Source: CALIKS01 sp964440295 (GTDB taxonomy: Archaea > Thermoproteota > Nitrososphaeria_A > Caldarchaeales > Calditenuaceae). Taken from it: a DNA stretch of 64,000 nucleotides. Numbering within the stretch: the stretch's first letter is position 1; each line of letters begins with the position of its first letter. Both the position numbers and the translations under genes were made by a program. The stretch is taken from contig CAYTRT010000002.1 in NCBI GenBank assembly GCA_964440295.1, forward strand, positions 13,987 to 77,986, in the 5' to 3' direction. Of this stretch, positions 27,244 to 36,996 are shown in pieces. The notes beneath the pieces are model-generated. The model was not told the origin of the DNA. It made no database searches and was given only the letters and a program-made list of their open reading frames with translations.

Positions 27244-29268
27244 GTGTTATGTGTGGTTGAAGCATTGGTGGATCTCCCAACTCCAATTAGGGACAATTAT
27301 GGATTGATGCCGGCTGGGACCGAGCTAGTGATTTACTTAGTGTTGACACCATTCGTTTCAGTTTTTATCTATGGAGTCTATCTAAGAATAAAGTCATACG
27401 GAGGGATAGATGCAATTAAATTTCTTACGAATTTTAGAATGATTGATTATTCATCTTTTTTGAGGAATGTACTGCTCCAGATAAAGATGGTAAAGGAGTT
27501 GTATAGTGGCTTCATGCACGTCGCAATAATGTATGGAACAATAGTCTTGTTTATCGGGACGCTATTAATATTCATTGAGCATGACATTCTAAGATTCTTC
27601 GGGATTAAGATGCTGATGGGTAATTTTTACCTAATATACGAATTATTACTCGACCTGTTTGGATTACTATTCATCATTGGGCTTGTACTAGCAATTAATA
27701 GGAGAATAGGATTCTCGAGGCTGAAAAGGCTAAGAAAAAAGAATGAATATACCGCGATTCTTGCTGGACTATTATTCATCGGCTTGACAGGCTTCATACT
27801 CGAGGGACTCAGACTACTCATAAGCGATGTGTATTGGTCAAAATTTTCCTTCGTCGGATGGCTTATCTCAGAATTTTTTAGAGATGTTGGATTTGAAAAG
27901 TCGCTCGCCCACTCGACGTATCAAATTATTTGGTGGATCCATGCCTTGACAGTGTTCTCATTAGTAGCGTCCATCCCCTACACTACGTTGATCCATTCTT
28001 TCTTGGCCGCAATTAATGCTTCACAGGCACGTGTCAAAGAGCCCGGTACTTACTTACCCACTACTCCGTTTAGGCTTACTGAGCTCTCAGATACAGACCT
28101 CGAAGTAAAGATTGGCTATAAACGAATTGCTGAGCTCAGTCCTCTTCAGAAATTAGCCATAGATTCTTGCACAGACTGTGGAAGATGTGAAGAAGCATGT
28201 CCAGCCACTGCTTCTGGGACGCCTCTATCTCCGAGAAATCTAATTCAGAAACTGCGTCTTGAGTTGAGACGCTCACCCCTAGAGAACTTATTTGAGGCAG
28301 GCATACTCGGCATGAATGAAGTCTACGCATGTACCACTTGTGGAGCGTGTGTTTATTCTTGTCCTGCCTCAATCAATCCACTCGAGTATCTAATAGAGGC
28401 GCGCAGATCATTGGTCTCCGAGGGGAAGTTAGAGAGACAAATCATAAGATTGCTTACGAACCTCTCACGTATGAGGAATCCCTTCGGCCTCTCACGCGTC
28501 ACTAAAGAAAATGTAATCAAAGAATTAAGATCGCTAGGCGCGAAAACACTCGATGAGTATCCAGAGGCCGAGTATCTGTACTGGCTCGGATGCATGGCTC
28601 TGTTCGATGAGAGGATACGCAAAGTAGCTAAAAGCCTAATAAAAATAATGATTAAGTGCGGAGTGAGTTTTGCAATACTGGGTACAGATGAAGTATGTAC
28701 TGGAGATCCAGCCCGTAGAGTTGGTGAAGAGGGAAGATACCAAGAACTCGCGTACCACAACCTCGAGATTCTAAAAAGATTTCCTAATAAGACAATATTA
28801 ACGCACTGCCCTCACTGTTATAATATATTCAAAAACGAGTATAGAGACCTAGGAGTAGAGTTGAGGGTGATTCACCACACTGAGCTACTAGCCGTGCTTG
28901 TCACAAGTGGCAAGTTAAAACCACCAACAAACGGTGCTAAACTGACTCTCCACGATTCTTGCTACCTTGCACGATATAATAAGATAATAAATGAGCCGAG
29001 AACCGCGCTTTCTGGCACCAACCTATTAGAGATGAAACATCACGGCATGGATACTTTTTGCTGTGGTGGTGGCGGAGGCAACTATTGGTACAAGGTGAAG
29101 AGAATTGAGAGAGAAAGTGTTCTGAGGATTAAAGAAGCGATCCAGGCAGGCGCAGAGGTCCTAGTCGTTGAGTGCCCCTACTGCCTCGCAATGCTTGAAG
29201 ATGCTGCTAAGTCTACAGAAAATAAAATAAGGGTTTTAGATATTGCTGAAGTGTTCGAGAATGACTAA
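27244..29268 (+). CDS. Membrane HdrD/HdrE-like Fe-S oxidoreductase, probable ETF:quinone oxidoreductase (EMO type)
   Basis: A 674-residue protein. Residues about 20-265 form five membrane helices with histidines suited to heme b (FMHVAIMYG, WWIHALTVF, TLIHSF). Two ferredoxin motifs follow (CTDCGRCEEACPATASG near 302, CTTCGACVYSCP near 362). Two CCG-type domains close it (the second with FCCGGGGGN near 600 and VECPYCLAMLEDA), as in HdrD. The plan matches membrane EMO proteins that pass electrons from electron-transferring flavoprotein to quinone. EtfB and EtfA genes lie just downstream, which supports this reading. The GTG start at 27244 is provisional. Confidence 0.8.
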   Translation: MLCVVEALVDLPTPIRDNYGLMPAGTELVIYLVLTPFVSVFIYGVYLRIKSYGGIDAIKFLTNFRMIDYSSFLRNVLLQIKMVKELYSGFMHVAIMYGTIVLFIGTLLIFIEHDILRFFGIKMLMGNFYLIYELLLDLFGLLFIIGLVLAINRRIGFSRLKRLRKKNEYTAILAGLLFIGLTGFILEGLRLLISDVYWSKFSFVGWLISEFFRDVGFEKSLAHSTYQIIWWIHALTVFSLVASIPYTTLIHSFLAAINASQARVKEPGTYLPTTPFRLTELSDTDLEVKIGYKRIAELSPLQKLAIDSCTDCGRCEEACPATASGTPLSPRNLIQKLRLELRRSPLENLFEAGILGMNEVYACTTCGACVYSCPASINPLEYLIEARRSLVSEGKLERQIIRLLTNLSRMRNPFGLSRVTKENVIKELRSLGAKTLDEYPEAEYLYWLGCMALFDERIRKVAKSLIKIMIKCGVSFAILGTDEVCTGDPARRVGEEGRYQELAYHNLEILKRFPNKTILTHCPHCYNIFKNEYRDLGVELRVIHHTELLAVLVTSGKLKPPTNGAKLTLHDSCYLARYNKIINEPRTALSGTNLLEMKHHGMDTFCCGGGGGNYWYKVKRIERESVLRIKEAIQAGAEVLVVECPYCLAMLEDAAKSTENKIRVLDIAEVFEND

Positions 29269-30001
29269 CTCACTGATCGATGAAAAACAAATTATCAGAA
29301 TGCTTGTTTGGAAAAGATTAGAGGATAGCGGAGTAGCGGAGTTTCCCAAGCCCATCATAGGTAGGATTCCTAACTTTATTGGAGCTGAAGCTGCCGCCGA
29401 TTTACTTTGCGGTCATAGTATCTATCGAGATGCAAGAGTCATTAAGGTGAGCCCAGATTCTCCTCAAAGACATGTTAGGAAAAGATGTTTAATGGATGGA
29501 AAATTGTTAATCGTTCCTACGCCTAGGATCAGGGATGGCTTTCTGATGATTGATCCTCAGAAAGTTCCTAGGAGCCAATTAGATTTTGCCTGCACAATTA
29601 AGGGCAGCTATCACTTCGGCCAAAAGATACGGCCAGAGGATATCCCAGAGGTCGATCTAATCGTAATTGGTTCAGTAGCCGTTACGAAGGATGGATGGCG
29701 CCTAGGTAAGGGTGAAGGATACTCTGAGATCGAGTACGCAGTCTTAAGGATGCTTAACAAGGTCGACGAAGACACTCCGATAGCAACAACTATTCATCAC
29801 CTACAATTAGTGGAGAGAGTTCCCCGCGAAGTATTTGACGTCCCAGTTGACTTCATCTTCACTGAGGACAGAGTTTTAGAGGTCTCTCCACGAAACCCAC
29901 GCCCTCTTGGGATTATTTGGAGCCTGCTTCCTCCCAAGAAACTAAGAGAAATTCCAATACTTGGCGAGCTTAGAGAAAAGATGCGAGATAAAGCCTTATA
30001 G
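29261..30001 (+). CDS. 5-formyltetrahydrofolate cyclo-ligase family protein
   Basis: A 246-residue protein of the MTHFS family. Typical segments are RKRCLMDGKLLIVPTPR (about 77-93), the GSVAVTKDGWRLGKGEGYSEIEYA motif (about 140-163) and TTIHHLQLVE. The family converts 5-formyl-THF to methenyl-THF, but archaeal members are uncharacterised and may act on other folates or pterins. I prefer ATG 29261 over the TTG at 29243, which lies deeper in the previous gene. It sits between the EMO-like and ETF genes, an uncommon place. Confidence 0.8.
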   Translation: MTNSLIDEKQIIRMLVWKRLEDSGVAEFPKPIIGRIPNFIGAEAAADLLCGHSIYRDARVIKVSPDSPQRHVRKRCLMDGKLLIVPTPRIRDGFLMIDPQKVPRSQLDFACTIKGSYHFGQKIRPEDIPEVDLIVIGSVAVTKDGWRLGKGEGYSEIEYAVLRMLNKVDEDTPIATTIHHLQLVERVPREVFDVPVDFIFTEDRVLEVSPRNPRPLGIIWSLLPPKKLREIPILGELREKMRDKAL

Positions 30002-30040
30002 TAAAATTACCGATATCTATGAATACCTAGGGACGTGAGT

Positions 30041-30823
30041 ATGCTTAACATACATGTATGCGTAAAGCAGTCAATAGACATTAATACGCTTGAATTTGAT
30101 CCGGATACGCTTAGGCCATTGGTTGAGAATGCGGAATATAGGGTCGGCGATGCTGACTTGAATGCTGTTGAAGAGGCAGTTCGAATAAAAGAGAAAATGG
30201 GTGGAAAGGTTAGCCTTCTATGCGTGGGCTCTGATGTCAGGACAGCAGTCCTGAAGGAGGCAATGGCTATCGGCGCAGACGATGCCTACGTCGTAAGCGA
30301 CCCATTGCTGAGAAATGCAGATCAGTGGGTTTATGCAAACGTCTTAGCATCCCTCTCTAAGCGATTAGGAATTCCAGACATTATTCTTTGTGGTGAGTCA
30401 TCCCTCGACGATGGGGCGTACCAAGTCGGTCCTAGACTCGCTGAGGAGCTCGATCTACCCAGCATAACACACGCAGTTAAGATAGAGTTTAGAGATGGAG
30501 TAATTATTGTCGAGCGCGCTGTCGAAGACGGCGTCGAAGTTTTAGAGACGGGGCTTCCCGCGGTGATCTCTGTGGGCCTTGAGATTAATACGCCTAGGCT
30601 TCCAAGCCTACTGATGATTAGAGCGGCATCAAGAAAACCAATAAATTTTGTCAGCATACAGGAGCTCGGCTTGACTAGCGATAAACTGACAAGCCGGTCT
30701 AGAATGGTTGAAGTGAAGGCCGTTAAGACTCAACGTAAAAATATAGTCTTGACGGGCAACTTAGAGGAGATCGCATCTAAAGTTGTATCAATAATTAGAT
30801 CTGAAGCGATGATGAATAAATGA
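30041..30823 (+). CDS. etfB: Electron transfer flavoprotein beta subunit
   Basis: A 260-residue EtfB. The start LNIHVCVKQ, DLNAVEEAVRIKEKMGG (near 44) and GESSLDDGAYQVGPRLAEEL (near 120) are typical. The ATG at 30041 puts the family start close to the N terminus; a GTG at 30035 is possible. It overlaps etfA by 4 bases. Together they would deliver electrons from a dehydrogenase to the EMO-like membrane protein. Confidence 0.92.
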   Translation: MLNIHVCVKQSIDINTLEFDPDTLRPLVENAEYRVGDADLNAVEEAVRIKEKMGGKVSLLCVGSDVRTAVLKEAMAIGADDAYVVSDPLLRNADQWVYANVLASLSKRLGIPDIILCGESSLDDGAYQVGPRLAEELDLPSITHAVKIEFRDGVIIVERAVEDGVEVLETGLPAVISVGLEINTPRLPSLLMIRAASRKPINFVSIQELGLTSDKLTSRSRMVEVKAVKTQRKNIVLTGNLEEIASKVVSIIRSEAMMNK

Positions 30824-31767
30824 TCACCGCAATAATATTCATGGATGATTGGTCATTCGTCCATGAACTCTTATCCACCTGCAGAGCGCTTGGACTAGAT
30901 AATCTATTGATATTTAGCCCTGAGGAATTGGTCGACGTTGAAAAGGCAAGCACATATGGAGCGAGCGAGATAATTTCCTATAGGTCGCCGCCGATTCCCA
31001 CATGTATCTCTCGGTTATTGATTCAGGTGGTCTCTGAGAGACGTCCCAGAATCGTTGTCGGATTGGCGAGAAAGAATGTTAGAGAAATCTTTGGAAGGGC
31101 TGCTCAGAGATTAGCCGCGTCTTGCGCGAACAACTGCACCGATATCGAGCTTGTGGGAGACGCCGTTAGGATACGCAGGCCTGTCTTAGGAGGGGGATAC
31201 GTAGCTGTCCAAGAGTTGGCCGGCTCGCCGGTCTTCGTCACCCTTCGACCAGATGCTTTCAAACTCTTGCCCAATAACTCGGCTAAAAAACCGGTGATAA
31301 CGTCAATTGACATGACGCTCAAGGGTTGGGAGATCAGGATAATTGATAGGAGATTATCGGAAAAAAGCCGTGTTGACTTATCAGTGGCTGAGAGGGTCGT
31401 CGGGGTTGGCAGAGGCTTCAGAAAGAAAGAAGATCTAGAATTGGCCGAGGAACTAGCTGAGCTAATATGCGCGGAGGTTGGATGCAGTAGGCCGATATCC
31501 AGCGACCTGAAGTGGCTGCCTGAAGATAGACATATTGGACTCTCTGGAAAATGGATACGACCAAAGCTATACATAGCAATCGGCATATCTGGACAAATAC
31601 AGCACGTTGTGGGTGTAAAAAACGCAAAAACGATACTGGCCATAAATAATGACCCAAACTCGCCCATTCATAGGGAGGCGGACTACTCCGTAATTGCCGA
31701 TCTCTACGAGTTCCTGCCAGTACTGATTAGAAGACTAAGAGAAGAAATGGGCAAAGAGCGGAGATAA
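30820..31767 (+). CDS. etfA: Electron transfer flavoprotein alpha subunit
   Basis: A 315-residue EtfA. The C-terminal FAD-binding domain is clear: VVGVGRGF near 194, then PKLYIAIGISGQIQHVVG near 247 and AINNDPNSPIHREADY near 273. The N-terminal domain is AMP/structural. The partner is EtfB, encoded just upstream. No acyl-CoA dehydrogenase gene is in the window to name the electron donor. Confidence 0.93.
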   Translation: MITAIIFMDDWSFVHELLSTCRALGLDNLLIFSPEELVDVEKASTYGASEIISYRSPPIPTCISRLLIQVVSERRPRIVVGLARKNVREIFGRAAQRLAASCANNCTDIELVGDAVRIRRPVLGGGYVAVQELAGSPVFVTLRPDAFKLLPNNSAKKPVITSIDMTLKGWEIRIIDRRLSEKSRVDLSVAERVVGVGRGFRKKEDLELAEELAELICAEVGCSRPISSDLKWLPEDRHIGLSGKWIRPKLYIAIGISGQIQHVVGVKNAKTILAINNDPNSPIHREADYSVIADLYEFLPVLIRRLREEMGKERR

Positions 31768-31790
31768 TAGCCAACGTCTTGATCACAACC

Positions 31791-31801
31791 ATAAATTATA
31801 G
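31791..31801 (+). promoter_or_regulatory. TATA box of pheA
   Basis: ATAAATTATAG is centred about 27 bases before the ATG at 31823. This supports 31823, rather than the ATG at 31805, as the true start of pheA and predicts a leaderless message. Confidence 0.55.
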
Positions 31802-31822
31802 AAGATGCGTAAATTACTGGAG

Positions 31823-32647
31823 ATGAGGGTGGCGTTCCAGGGCGAGAAGGGCTCTTACAGCGAGGAGGCAGTAATCAAGCATTTTGGAGCAGACGTGGAG
31901 CCCGTCCCTAAGCGGACAATATCTGCCGTTTTCTCAGCAGTAGAGGTGGGAGAAGTGGATGCAGGAGTAGTCCCGATAGAGAATAGCATTGAGGGAAGCG
32001 TAACTGAGACGTATGACTTGCTCTTAACAACCAGTCTAAAAGTCACAGGTGAGATATATCTGAAGATTGTGCATTGCCTCATCGGGCTACCAGGAGCAGA
32101 TATCAGGTCAATCAAAAGAGTCTACTCTCATCCCCAGGCTATCTCGCAGTGTAGAGGCTACATCGCATCAATGGGCTTGGACTACGTGAGCATCTACGAT
32201 ACTGCCGGAGCGGTTAAACTCATTAAGGAGACAGGAGACAAGACGGCTGCAGCCATTGCTAGTGAGAGAGCGGCCGAGATTTATGGCATGCAGATACTTG
32301 CACGCGGCATTGAGGACTATGGAAGGAACTATACCCGTTTCCTTATTATTGGAAAAGACAGTCCTCCCCTCGGGGAGAGAAACAAGACCACCGTTATATT
32401 CACTCTTACGCACGTCCCCGGTGCTTTGTATCATGCATTAGGCGCTTTCGCCCTCCGTGGAATAAACCTCACAAAGATAGAGTCGAGACCAACGAGGAGC
32501 AGGCCGTGGCAATACAACTTCTACATCGACTTTGAGGGAAGCATCGAGGAACCAAGAGTAAAGGAGGCCCTGACTGAGCTCTCAACAAAAACCCTATTCC
32601 TCAAGGTCCTGGGATCGTACCCTATGGCGTTGGTGGAATACGAATAA
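31823..32647 (+). CDS. pheA: Prephenate dehydratase with ACT domain
   Basis: A 274-residue enzyme making phenylpyruvate for phenylalanine. The dehydratase part starts with VAFQGEKGSYSEEA and has the catalytic region ARGIEDYGRNYTRFLIIG (near 168), where the TRF motif is expected. The C-terminal ACT domain with LYHALGAFALRGINLTKIESRP (near 200) binds phenylalanine for feedback inhibition. A stand-alone dehydratase without chorismate mutase is normal in archaea. Confidence 0.93.
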   Translation: MRVAFQGEKGSYSEEAVIKHFGADVEPVPKRTISAVFSAVEVGEVDAGVVPIENSIEGSVTETYDLLLTTSLKVTGEIYLKIVHCLIGLPGADIRSIKRVYSHPQAISQCRGYIASMGLDYVSIYDTAGAVKLIKETGDKTAAAIASERAAEIYGMQILARGIEDYGRNYTRFLIIGKDSPPLGERNKTTVIFTLTHVPGALYHALGAFALRGINLTKIESRPTRSRPWQYNFYIDFEGSIEEPRVKEALTELSTKTLFLKVLGSYPMALVEYE

Positions 32648-32675
32648 ATAAGAGAGAGTCTCTATTTTTACATCC

Positions 32676-33125
32676 ATGGAAATTCCTAGCGATGGATTAT
32701 CAGATGAAGAGATACGAAGGATTCTTTCTCTGAAGAACGTAGCAGTCGTTGGCATGTCGCGAGACCCCTCAAAACCGGCACACTTCGTCCCAAAATTTCT
32801 TTTGAAGCATGGCTACAATGTTGTTCCAGTAAATCCGTTTACTGGTGAAATATTGGGCTTAAAGGCTTATCCCTCGCTTAGGGACGTCCCAGTAGAGATA
32901 GACATCGTCGACATTTTTAGGCCGTCTGACCAAGTCTATCCAGTGGTTAAAGAGGCTTTGGTAAAGAGCCCCAAAGTTATCTGGATGCAGGAAGGGATCT
33001 ACAATGAAGAGGCAGTGAGACTTGCACGTGAAAACAAGATAGTGGTTGTCTGGAATAGATGTATGATGAGGGAGCATAATAGACTATTCGGATCGAGACC
33101 ATATATTTCTATGCGCAAACTCTAA
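32676..33125 (+). CDS. CoA-binding domain protein (YccU-like)
   Basis: A 149-residue Rossmann protein of the CoA_binding_2 family: NVAVVGMSRDPSKPAHFVPK (about 18-37), YNVVPVNP (near 50), DIVDIFRPSDQV (near 77) and KVIWMQEGIYNEEA (near 98). The fold matches the CoA-binding part of succinyl-CoA synthetase. A conserved Cys near WNRCMMREH may carry a modification in relatives. Its cellular role is unknown. Confidence 0.85.
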   Translation: MEIPSDGLSDEEIRRILSLKNVAVVGMSRDPSKPAHFVPKFLLKHGYNVVPVNPFTGEILGLKAYPSLRDVPVEIDIVDIFRPSDQVYPVVKEALVKSPKVIWMQEGIYNEEAVRLARENKIVVVWNRCMMREHNRLFGSRPYISMRKL

Positions 33126-33127
33126 TA

Positions 33128-34783
33128 CTATAAAATTCCAAGTAATGAAACGTCGAGCTCCAGCGCGGCGACCGGCATCTCTATCTTAAACTTCTCGAGC
33201 ACTTCCGGATGCAGCTCGCCCATGAATCCTATCTCTACGTTGTCCTTCAACAGCGCCACAGATCTTCCAGGAATCATAAACGGATAATCCTTGGCATTTA
33301 TTCCAATATCTATCTGTAGAGACCTAGCTATTTCTTCCTCTATTGATTTAATCTCTGAGTACGATGCAGAAGAATGCGATGTGACGAGGCATAGATGTAG
33401 TTTACGGACGAATTTCTCCGGCACGCTCTCATCTACTTGAAGCGTGTCGCCCAACTCAAAAAATCTCTGCGGCAAGGGGTTGTGCTTGTTTATTGCTAAG
33501 CACTCAAGAAGGCCTGGCAGCAATCTCACTCTCAACGTATTGTACTCAATTGATGCAGGGTTCAGGATGTCTGGAGGATTAGGATCAGTTATTCCTAAAA
33601 ATTCATATTCTTTCTGCTTGTTTGATAGAGTTGTATTTACGGCCTCGGTGAAGCCCAGTCCAACCATGAGCATTCTCAGGATCCTCAATACTTCTGTCTC
33701 TCGAGTCAAGCGGCCAAAATTGGCGGTATATGGAACGATCGGTGTCAGCTGTGAATAGCCTATGCCTATCGCTATTTCTTCCGCGAAGTCTACTGGGTGC
33801 ATAATGTCTACCCTATATGCAGGCACTTCTATCTCGATATCATTACCATCTGGCCGCGCATCTAGCCTCATCCTTCTTAATGCTCTCAAAGCGTGTACAG
33901 GCCGAATGTCCAAACCTATCAGAGATGCCTGCTCCTTCAAGTTGATTTTCCACCTAGTGGGCGTAAGATCTGGAGTAGTTACTCGCCGATTACCATACAT
34001 GACGTCCACGCTGTATATAGTACCACCCATATCGTGGAGAGAAGTTACAAGTATGTTGAGGGCATCAGAAACTGCCTTGAAATCGGTTCCAGTCACGTCG
34101 ATGAATATGTCCCTCGTAGCCGGTGTTAACTCAGTTAATCGAGAATTAATGATTGGTGGAAATGAAAGAACCTCATCGTTAGAGGACATTATGAATGGAA
34201 AGTATTTCTTCCCTTCGAGTATTGCTCCATACTTAACTCCTGTGCTGGTCTCTTTAAGAATCTCGATTGGAGTCATCTTCCTAGTTTCTCCTAGCGGTAC
34301 GAAGCTAATGGAGTCTGGAGGAATGGCCCTGTAGTAAACTGGTGGTTTGACCTTAGAATAATCGTGAAGACCAATGGCGACCTTTCTTCTATCCCTCCCA
34401 ATAATCCAGTGGAGATCCTCCTGCATAGCGATTATCTCCTCTATAACTTCTCCCTTCAGCTCGAGGTTTTTTATTATTGCGGAGACAACAAACGGCCTCA
34501 CTTCACTCACCTTTGGATCGACTATCAGCTTTACGCCTGAGTCGTAGACTCTATAACGGGGCATGCCGGTCTTTAATCCAAGAATGCCCTGTAGTGCTCT
34601 AGCAACGCCCACGACGCTTGAAAAGTCAGGCCTGTTTGGGTTGTATTCTGCCTTTACGTAGTCCTCACCTACTTCTTCAACGGCGAGTCCTAGCTCGCGA
34701 ATCGCCTCAATAAGCTCGGCTATCTTGATCTCTCTTCCAAGGAGGGCTGATAATCTACTCATCTTAAGAGTAATCGCGGGCAT
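33128..34783 (-). CDS. pheT: Phenylalanyl-tRNA synthetase beta subunit
   Basis: A 551-residue archaeal-type PheT, lacking the N-terminal tRNA-binding extra domain of bacteria. It has B3/B4 editing segments (MQEDLHWIIGRDRRKVAIGLHD near 124) and the B5 domain with VDFAEEIAIGIGYSQL (near 341). It forms an alpha2-beta2 enzyme with PheS, encoded 3 bases upstream on the same strand. Confidence 0.94.
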   Translation of the reverse strand: MPAITLKMSRLSALLGREIKIAELIEAIRELGLAVEEVGEDYVKAEYNPNRPDFSSVVGVARALQGILGLKTGMPRYRVYDSGVKLIVDPKVSEVRPFVVSAIIKNLELKGEVIEEIIAMQEDLHWIIGRDRRKVAIGLHDYSKVKPPVYYRAIPPDSISFVPLGETRKMTPIEILKETSTGVKYGAILEGKKYFPFIMSSNDEVLSFPPIINSRLTELTPATRDIFIDVTGTDFKAVSDALNILVTSLHDMGGTIYSVDVMYGNRRVTTPDLTPTRWKINLKEQASLIGLDIRPVHALRALRRMRLDARPDGNDIEIEVPAYRVDIMHPVDFAEEIAIGIGYSQLTPIVPYTANFGRLTRETEVLRILRMLMVGLGFTEAVNTTLSNKQKEYEFLGITDPNPPDILNPASIEYNTLRVRLLPGLLECLAINKHNPLPQRFFELGDTLQVDESVPEKFVRKLHLCLVTSHSSASYSEIKSIEEEIARSLQIDIGINAKDYPFMIPGRSVALLKDNVEIGFMGELHPEVLEKFKIEMPVAALELDVSLLGIL

Positions 34784-34786
34784 GTC

Positions 34787-36346
34787 CTACTCACGCTCCC
34801 TCATGAGCCTGGAGGAGGTTACTGGCACGGATCTTATCCAAGATAGATCGTTGCGGTAAAGCTCTCTAATATCGCTGAGCTTGAGGACAGCCATTGCTAG
34901 TCTTTCAAGTCCCAATCCCCAGGCTAATACTGGATACTTTACCCCGAGAGGCCTCGTCACTTCTGGTCTAAATATTCCCATACCGCCAAGCTCTGTCCAC
35001 TGCCTAGATTCTCCGAGCAGCACCTCAACCTCGGCTGAGGGCTCCGTGTATGGAAAATAACTAGGCCTGAACCTGACATTTTTTATACCGAGCCTCATAT
35101 AGAACTCCTTGATAATCCCCATTAGATGCCGCAATGTTACAGACTTATCCATCAAAATGCCCTCGATCTGGTGAAGCTCGGCCAGATGCTTCCAGTCGAC
35201 CTTCTCGTTCCTGTACACCCTGTCTACGGTAAAGACTCTAACCGGCGGCTCGTTATGCTCGCTTAAGTATCTAATTGTTGTGGCAGTAGTGTGTGTCCTT
35301 AATACTAGTTTGGAGGCCTCGTCGAGGCTCCATTTATATCCCCATCCCCTCGAGCCAGTGTCGCCACCATCCTCATGCGTCCTCCTCACAGGATCGACAA
35401 ACCTTACCGGCGGTTCACCCCTGCTAGGATTTGCTAAGTAAAAAGTGTCATGCATCTCTCTGGCCGGGTGGTCCTGAGGCTGAAACAAGGCATCAAAGTT
35501 CCAGAATGCTAGTTCGACCAATGGTCCACGTATCTCCTCAAAGCCCATCTCAATAAAGGCCTCCTTCACCATGTCAATCAGCATCGTCAATGGATGAAGA
35601 CGCGCAGCAAAAGTCGCCTTAACAGGCGCGTAGAGATTGTATCTTGAAAAAACGACCTCTCTCCACTTTCCCGACGAGAGTAGTTCCGGCGTGAGCTGGC
35701 TGACCTCCTCAACTACGGCTAGAAGCTTATCACCTAGTTTTAGCGCCGTCTCGGTTGGCGTTGCTATATGAATTATGTCCTGAGTAATTTTTACGATCCC
35801 AGGCCTCCTCGAGAGTCTTTCACAAGCTTCTGCATACGGCCCGAGACTTGAAAGCGATCTAGGGCCGGCCTTAAGTAGCTGTAAGACTATTTCCTCCTCC
35901 GTCCGCTCCTTCGGATATTTCTTAAGTTCAAGGACCGCCTCGTTGCCCCTCCGCGTTATCTCGATCCATCCATTTTTCTTTGCCCATATAACTCCTATTC
36001 TAAGCTCTTCTTCGGAGAGGACGCTAGATGTCTGAATGTCAGCTAGTTCTGCCTCGCCGCCTATTCTTTCTAGGAAATCTACTAGCCGCCTCTCTGGAAG
36101 TCCCTTCTCGGCATATATCCTTCCTTCATTGTCGAGCTCTACTTTTTTATCAATAATGTTCTCCTCGACCTTTACGAGGTTTTTGGAAACTAGCCACTGA
36201 GCGGCCTTAGCCACGGCTCCCTCTTCTAGGCCAGCCTTCTCAGCAATTACCGCGAAACTCGCGGGCCCTGTCTTTGTTAGGATTTGTAGTATCCGCTTCT
36301 CAATGGGGTGTAGGATTAATTCCTCTCTCAGCGGGCCGTTGCTCAT
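34787..36346 (-). CDS. pheS: Phenylalanyl-tRNA synthetase alpha subunit
   Basis: A 519-residue archaeal PheS. The N-terminal winged-helix repeats (residues about 1-215) bind tRNA, and the class II catalytic core spans about 230-510. Motif 2 lies around VFTVDRVYRNEKVDWKH (near 386) and motif 3 at GWGLGLERLAM-like AWGLGLERLAMAVL (near 487). The pair is co-transcribed with pheT. Start ATG is at 36346. Confidence 0.95.
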   Translation of the reverse strand: MSNGPLREELILHPIEKRILQILTKTGPASFAVIAEKAGLEEGAVAKAAQWLVSKNLVKVEENIIDKKVELDNEGRIYAEKGLPERRLVDFLERIGGEAELADIQTSSVLSEEELRIGVIWAKKNGWIEITRRGNEAVLELKKYPKERTEEEIVLQLLKAGPRSLSSLGPYAEACERLSRRPGIVKITQDIIHIATPTETALKLGDKLLAVVEEVSQLTPELLSSGKWREVVFSRYNLYAPVKATFAARLHPLTMLIDMVKEAFIEMGFEEIRGPLVELAFWNFDALFQPQDHPAREMHDTFYLANPSRGEPPVRFVDPVRRTHEDGGDTGSRGWGYKWSLDEASKLVLRTHTTATTIRYLSEHNEPPVRVFTVDRVYRNEKVDWKHLAELHQIEGILMDKSVTLRHLMGIIKEFYMRLGIKNVRFRPSYFPYTEPSAEVEVLLGESRQWTELGGMGIFRPEVTRPLGVKYPVLAWGLGLERLAMAVLKLSDIRELYRNDLSWIRSVPVTSSRLMRERE

Positions 36347-36447
36347 CCTTTTCGCCTTAACGAAGACTAGCCCTCTAACTAATATCTTTCATCTCCCATG
36401 TAAAATGATATTTAATTAGATGGATACGCCTGGTTTAATCGGCAGGC

Positions 36448-36996
36448 ATGGAGAAAAAGCAGCAGGAGAGCTCATCTATAATATATGGACTACTCACCGA
36501 CTCCGAGGTCGTTGTAGATGATAAGTCCGCCATTAGCGATCTTGTAAGCAGAGGGTACGGAGACCTCACCGATAAGGGTGTTATCAAACTCAACTCCTGC
36601 GAGGCTCTCTATCTAGTTGAAAACAACAGATTAATCGTCAAAACCAAAGATGGAAACGAGCTGAGTTTTAATGAATTGCTAAGAAAACTGCAATTACGGA
36701 TTCCCCGGTTGTGGCTCCTATACCTCGTGTACAGAGACCTCAGACGTAGAGGATACGTCGTTAAGGAAGGATTCGGCGGTCCTCTCGCATTTAGAGTCTA
36801 CGAAAAAGGAAGGCCAGACCAAGCATTATATCTGGTCTATCCATTCTTTGAAGGCACGCCTGAAAGCATAAACAGCCTCCTCGAGGCTGTACAATATTCT
36901 GTAAGTAAGGATAAACAGCTCGTAATTGCAGTAGTTGAGAGAAGGGGCGAGGTGATTTATTACTCATGCTCAGAGGCGAATCTCAAAAACCTCTAA
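36448..36996 (+). CDS. tRNA-splicing endonuclease subunit-like protein (probable structural subunit)
   Basis: A 182-residue protein with the EndA plan: an N-terminal domain ending in a YLVENNRL strand and a C-terminal nuclease-like domain with LVYRDLRRRGYVVKEGFGG (about 92-110), FRVYEKG and LVIAVVERRGEVIYYS. In catalytic subunits a His precedes the strand that reads ALYLVY here (near 127), and this protein has none. It may be the non-catalytic subunit of a two-gene archaeal splicing endonuclease. The catalytic gene would be elsewhere. Confidence 0.75.
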   Translation: MEKKQQESSSIIYGLLTDSEVVVDDKSAISDLVSRGYGDLTDKGVIKLNSCEALYLVENNRLIVKTKDGNELSFNELLRKLQLRIPRLWLLYLVYRDLRRRGYVVKEGFGGPLAFRVYEKGRPDQALYLVYPFFEGTPESINSLLEAVQYSVSKDKQLVIAVVERRGEVIYYSCSEANLKNL

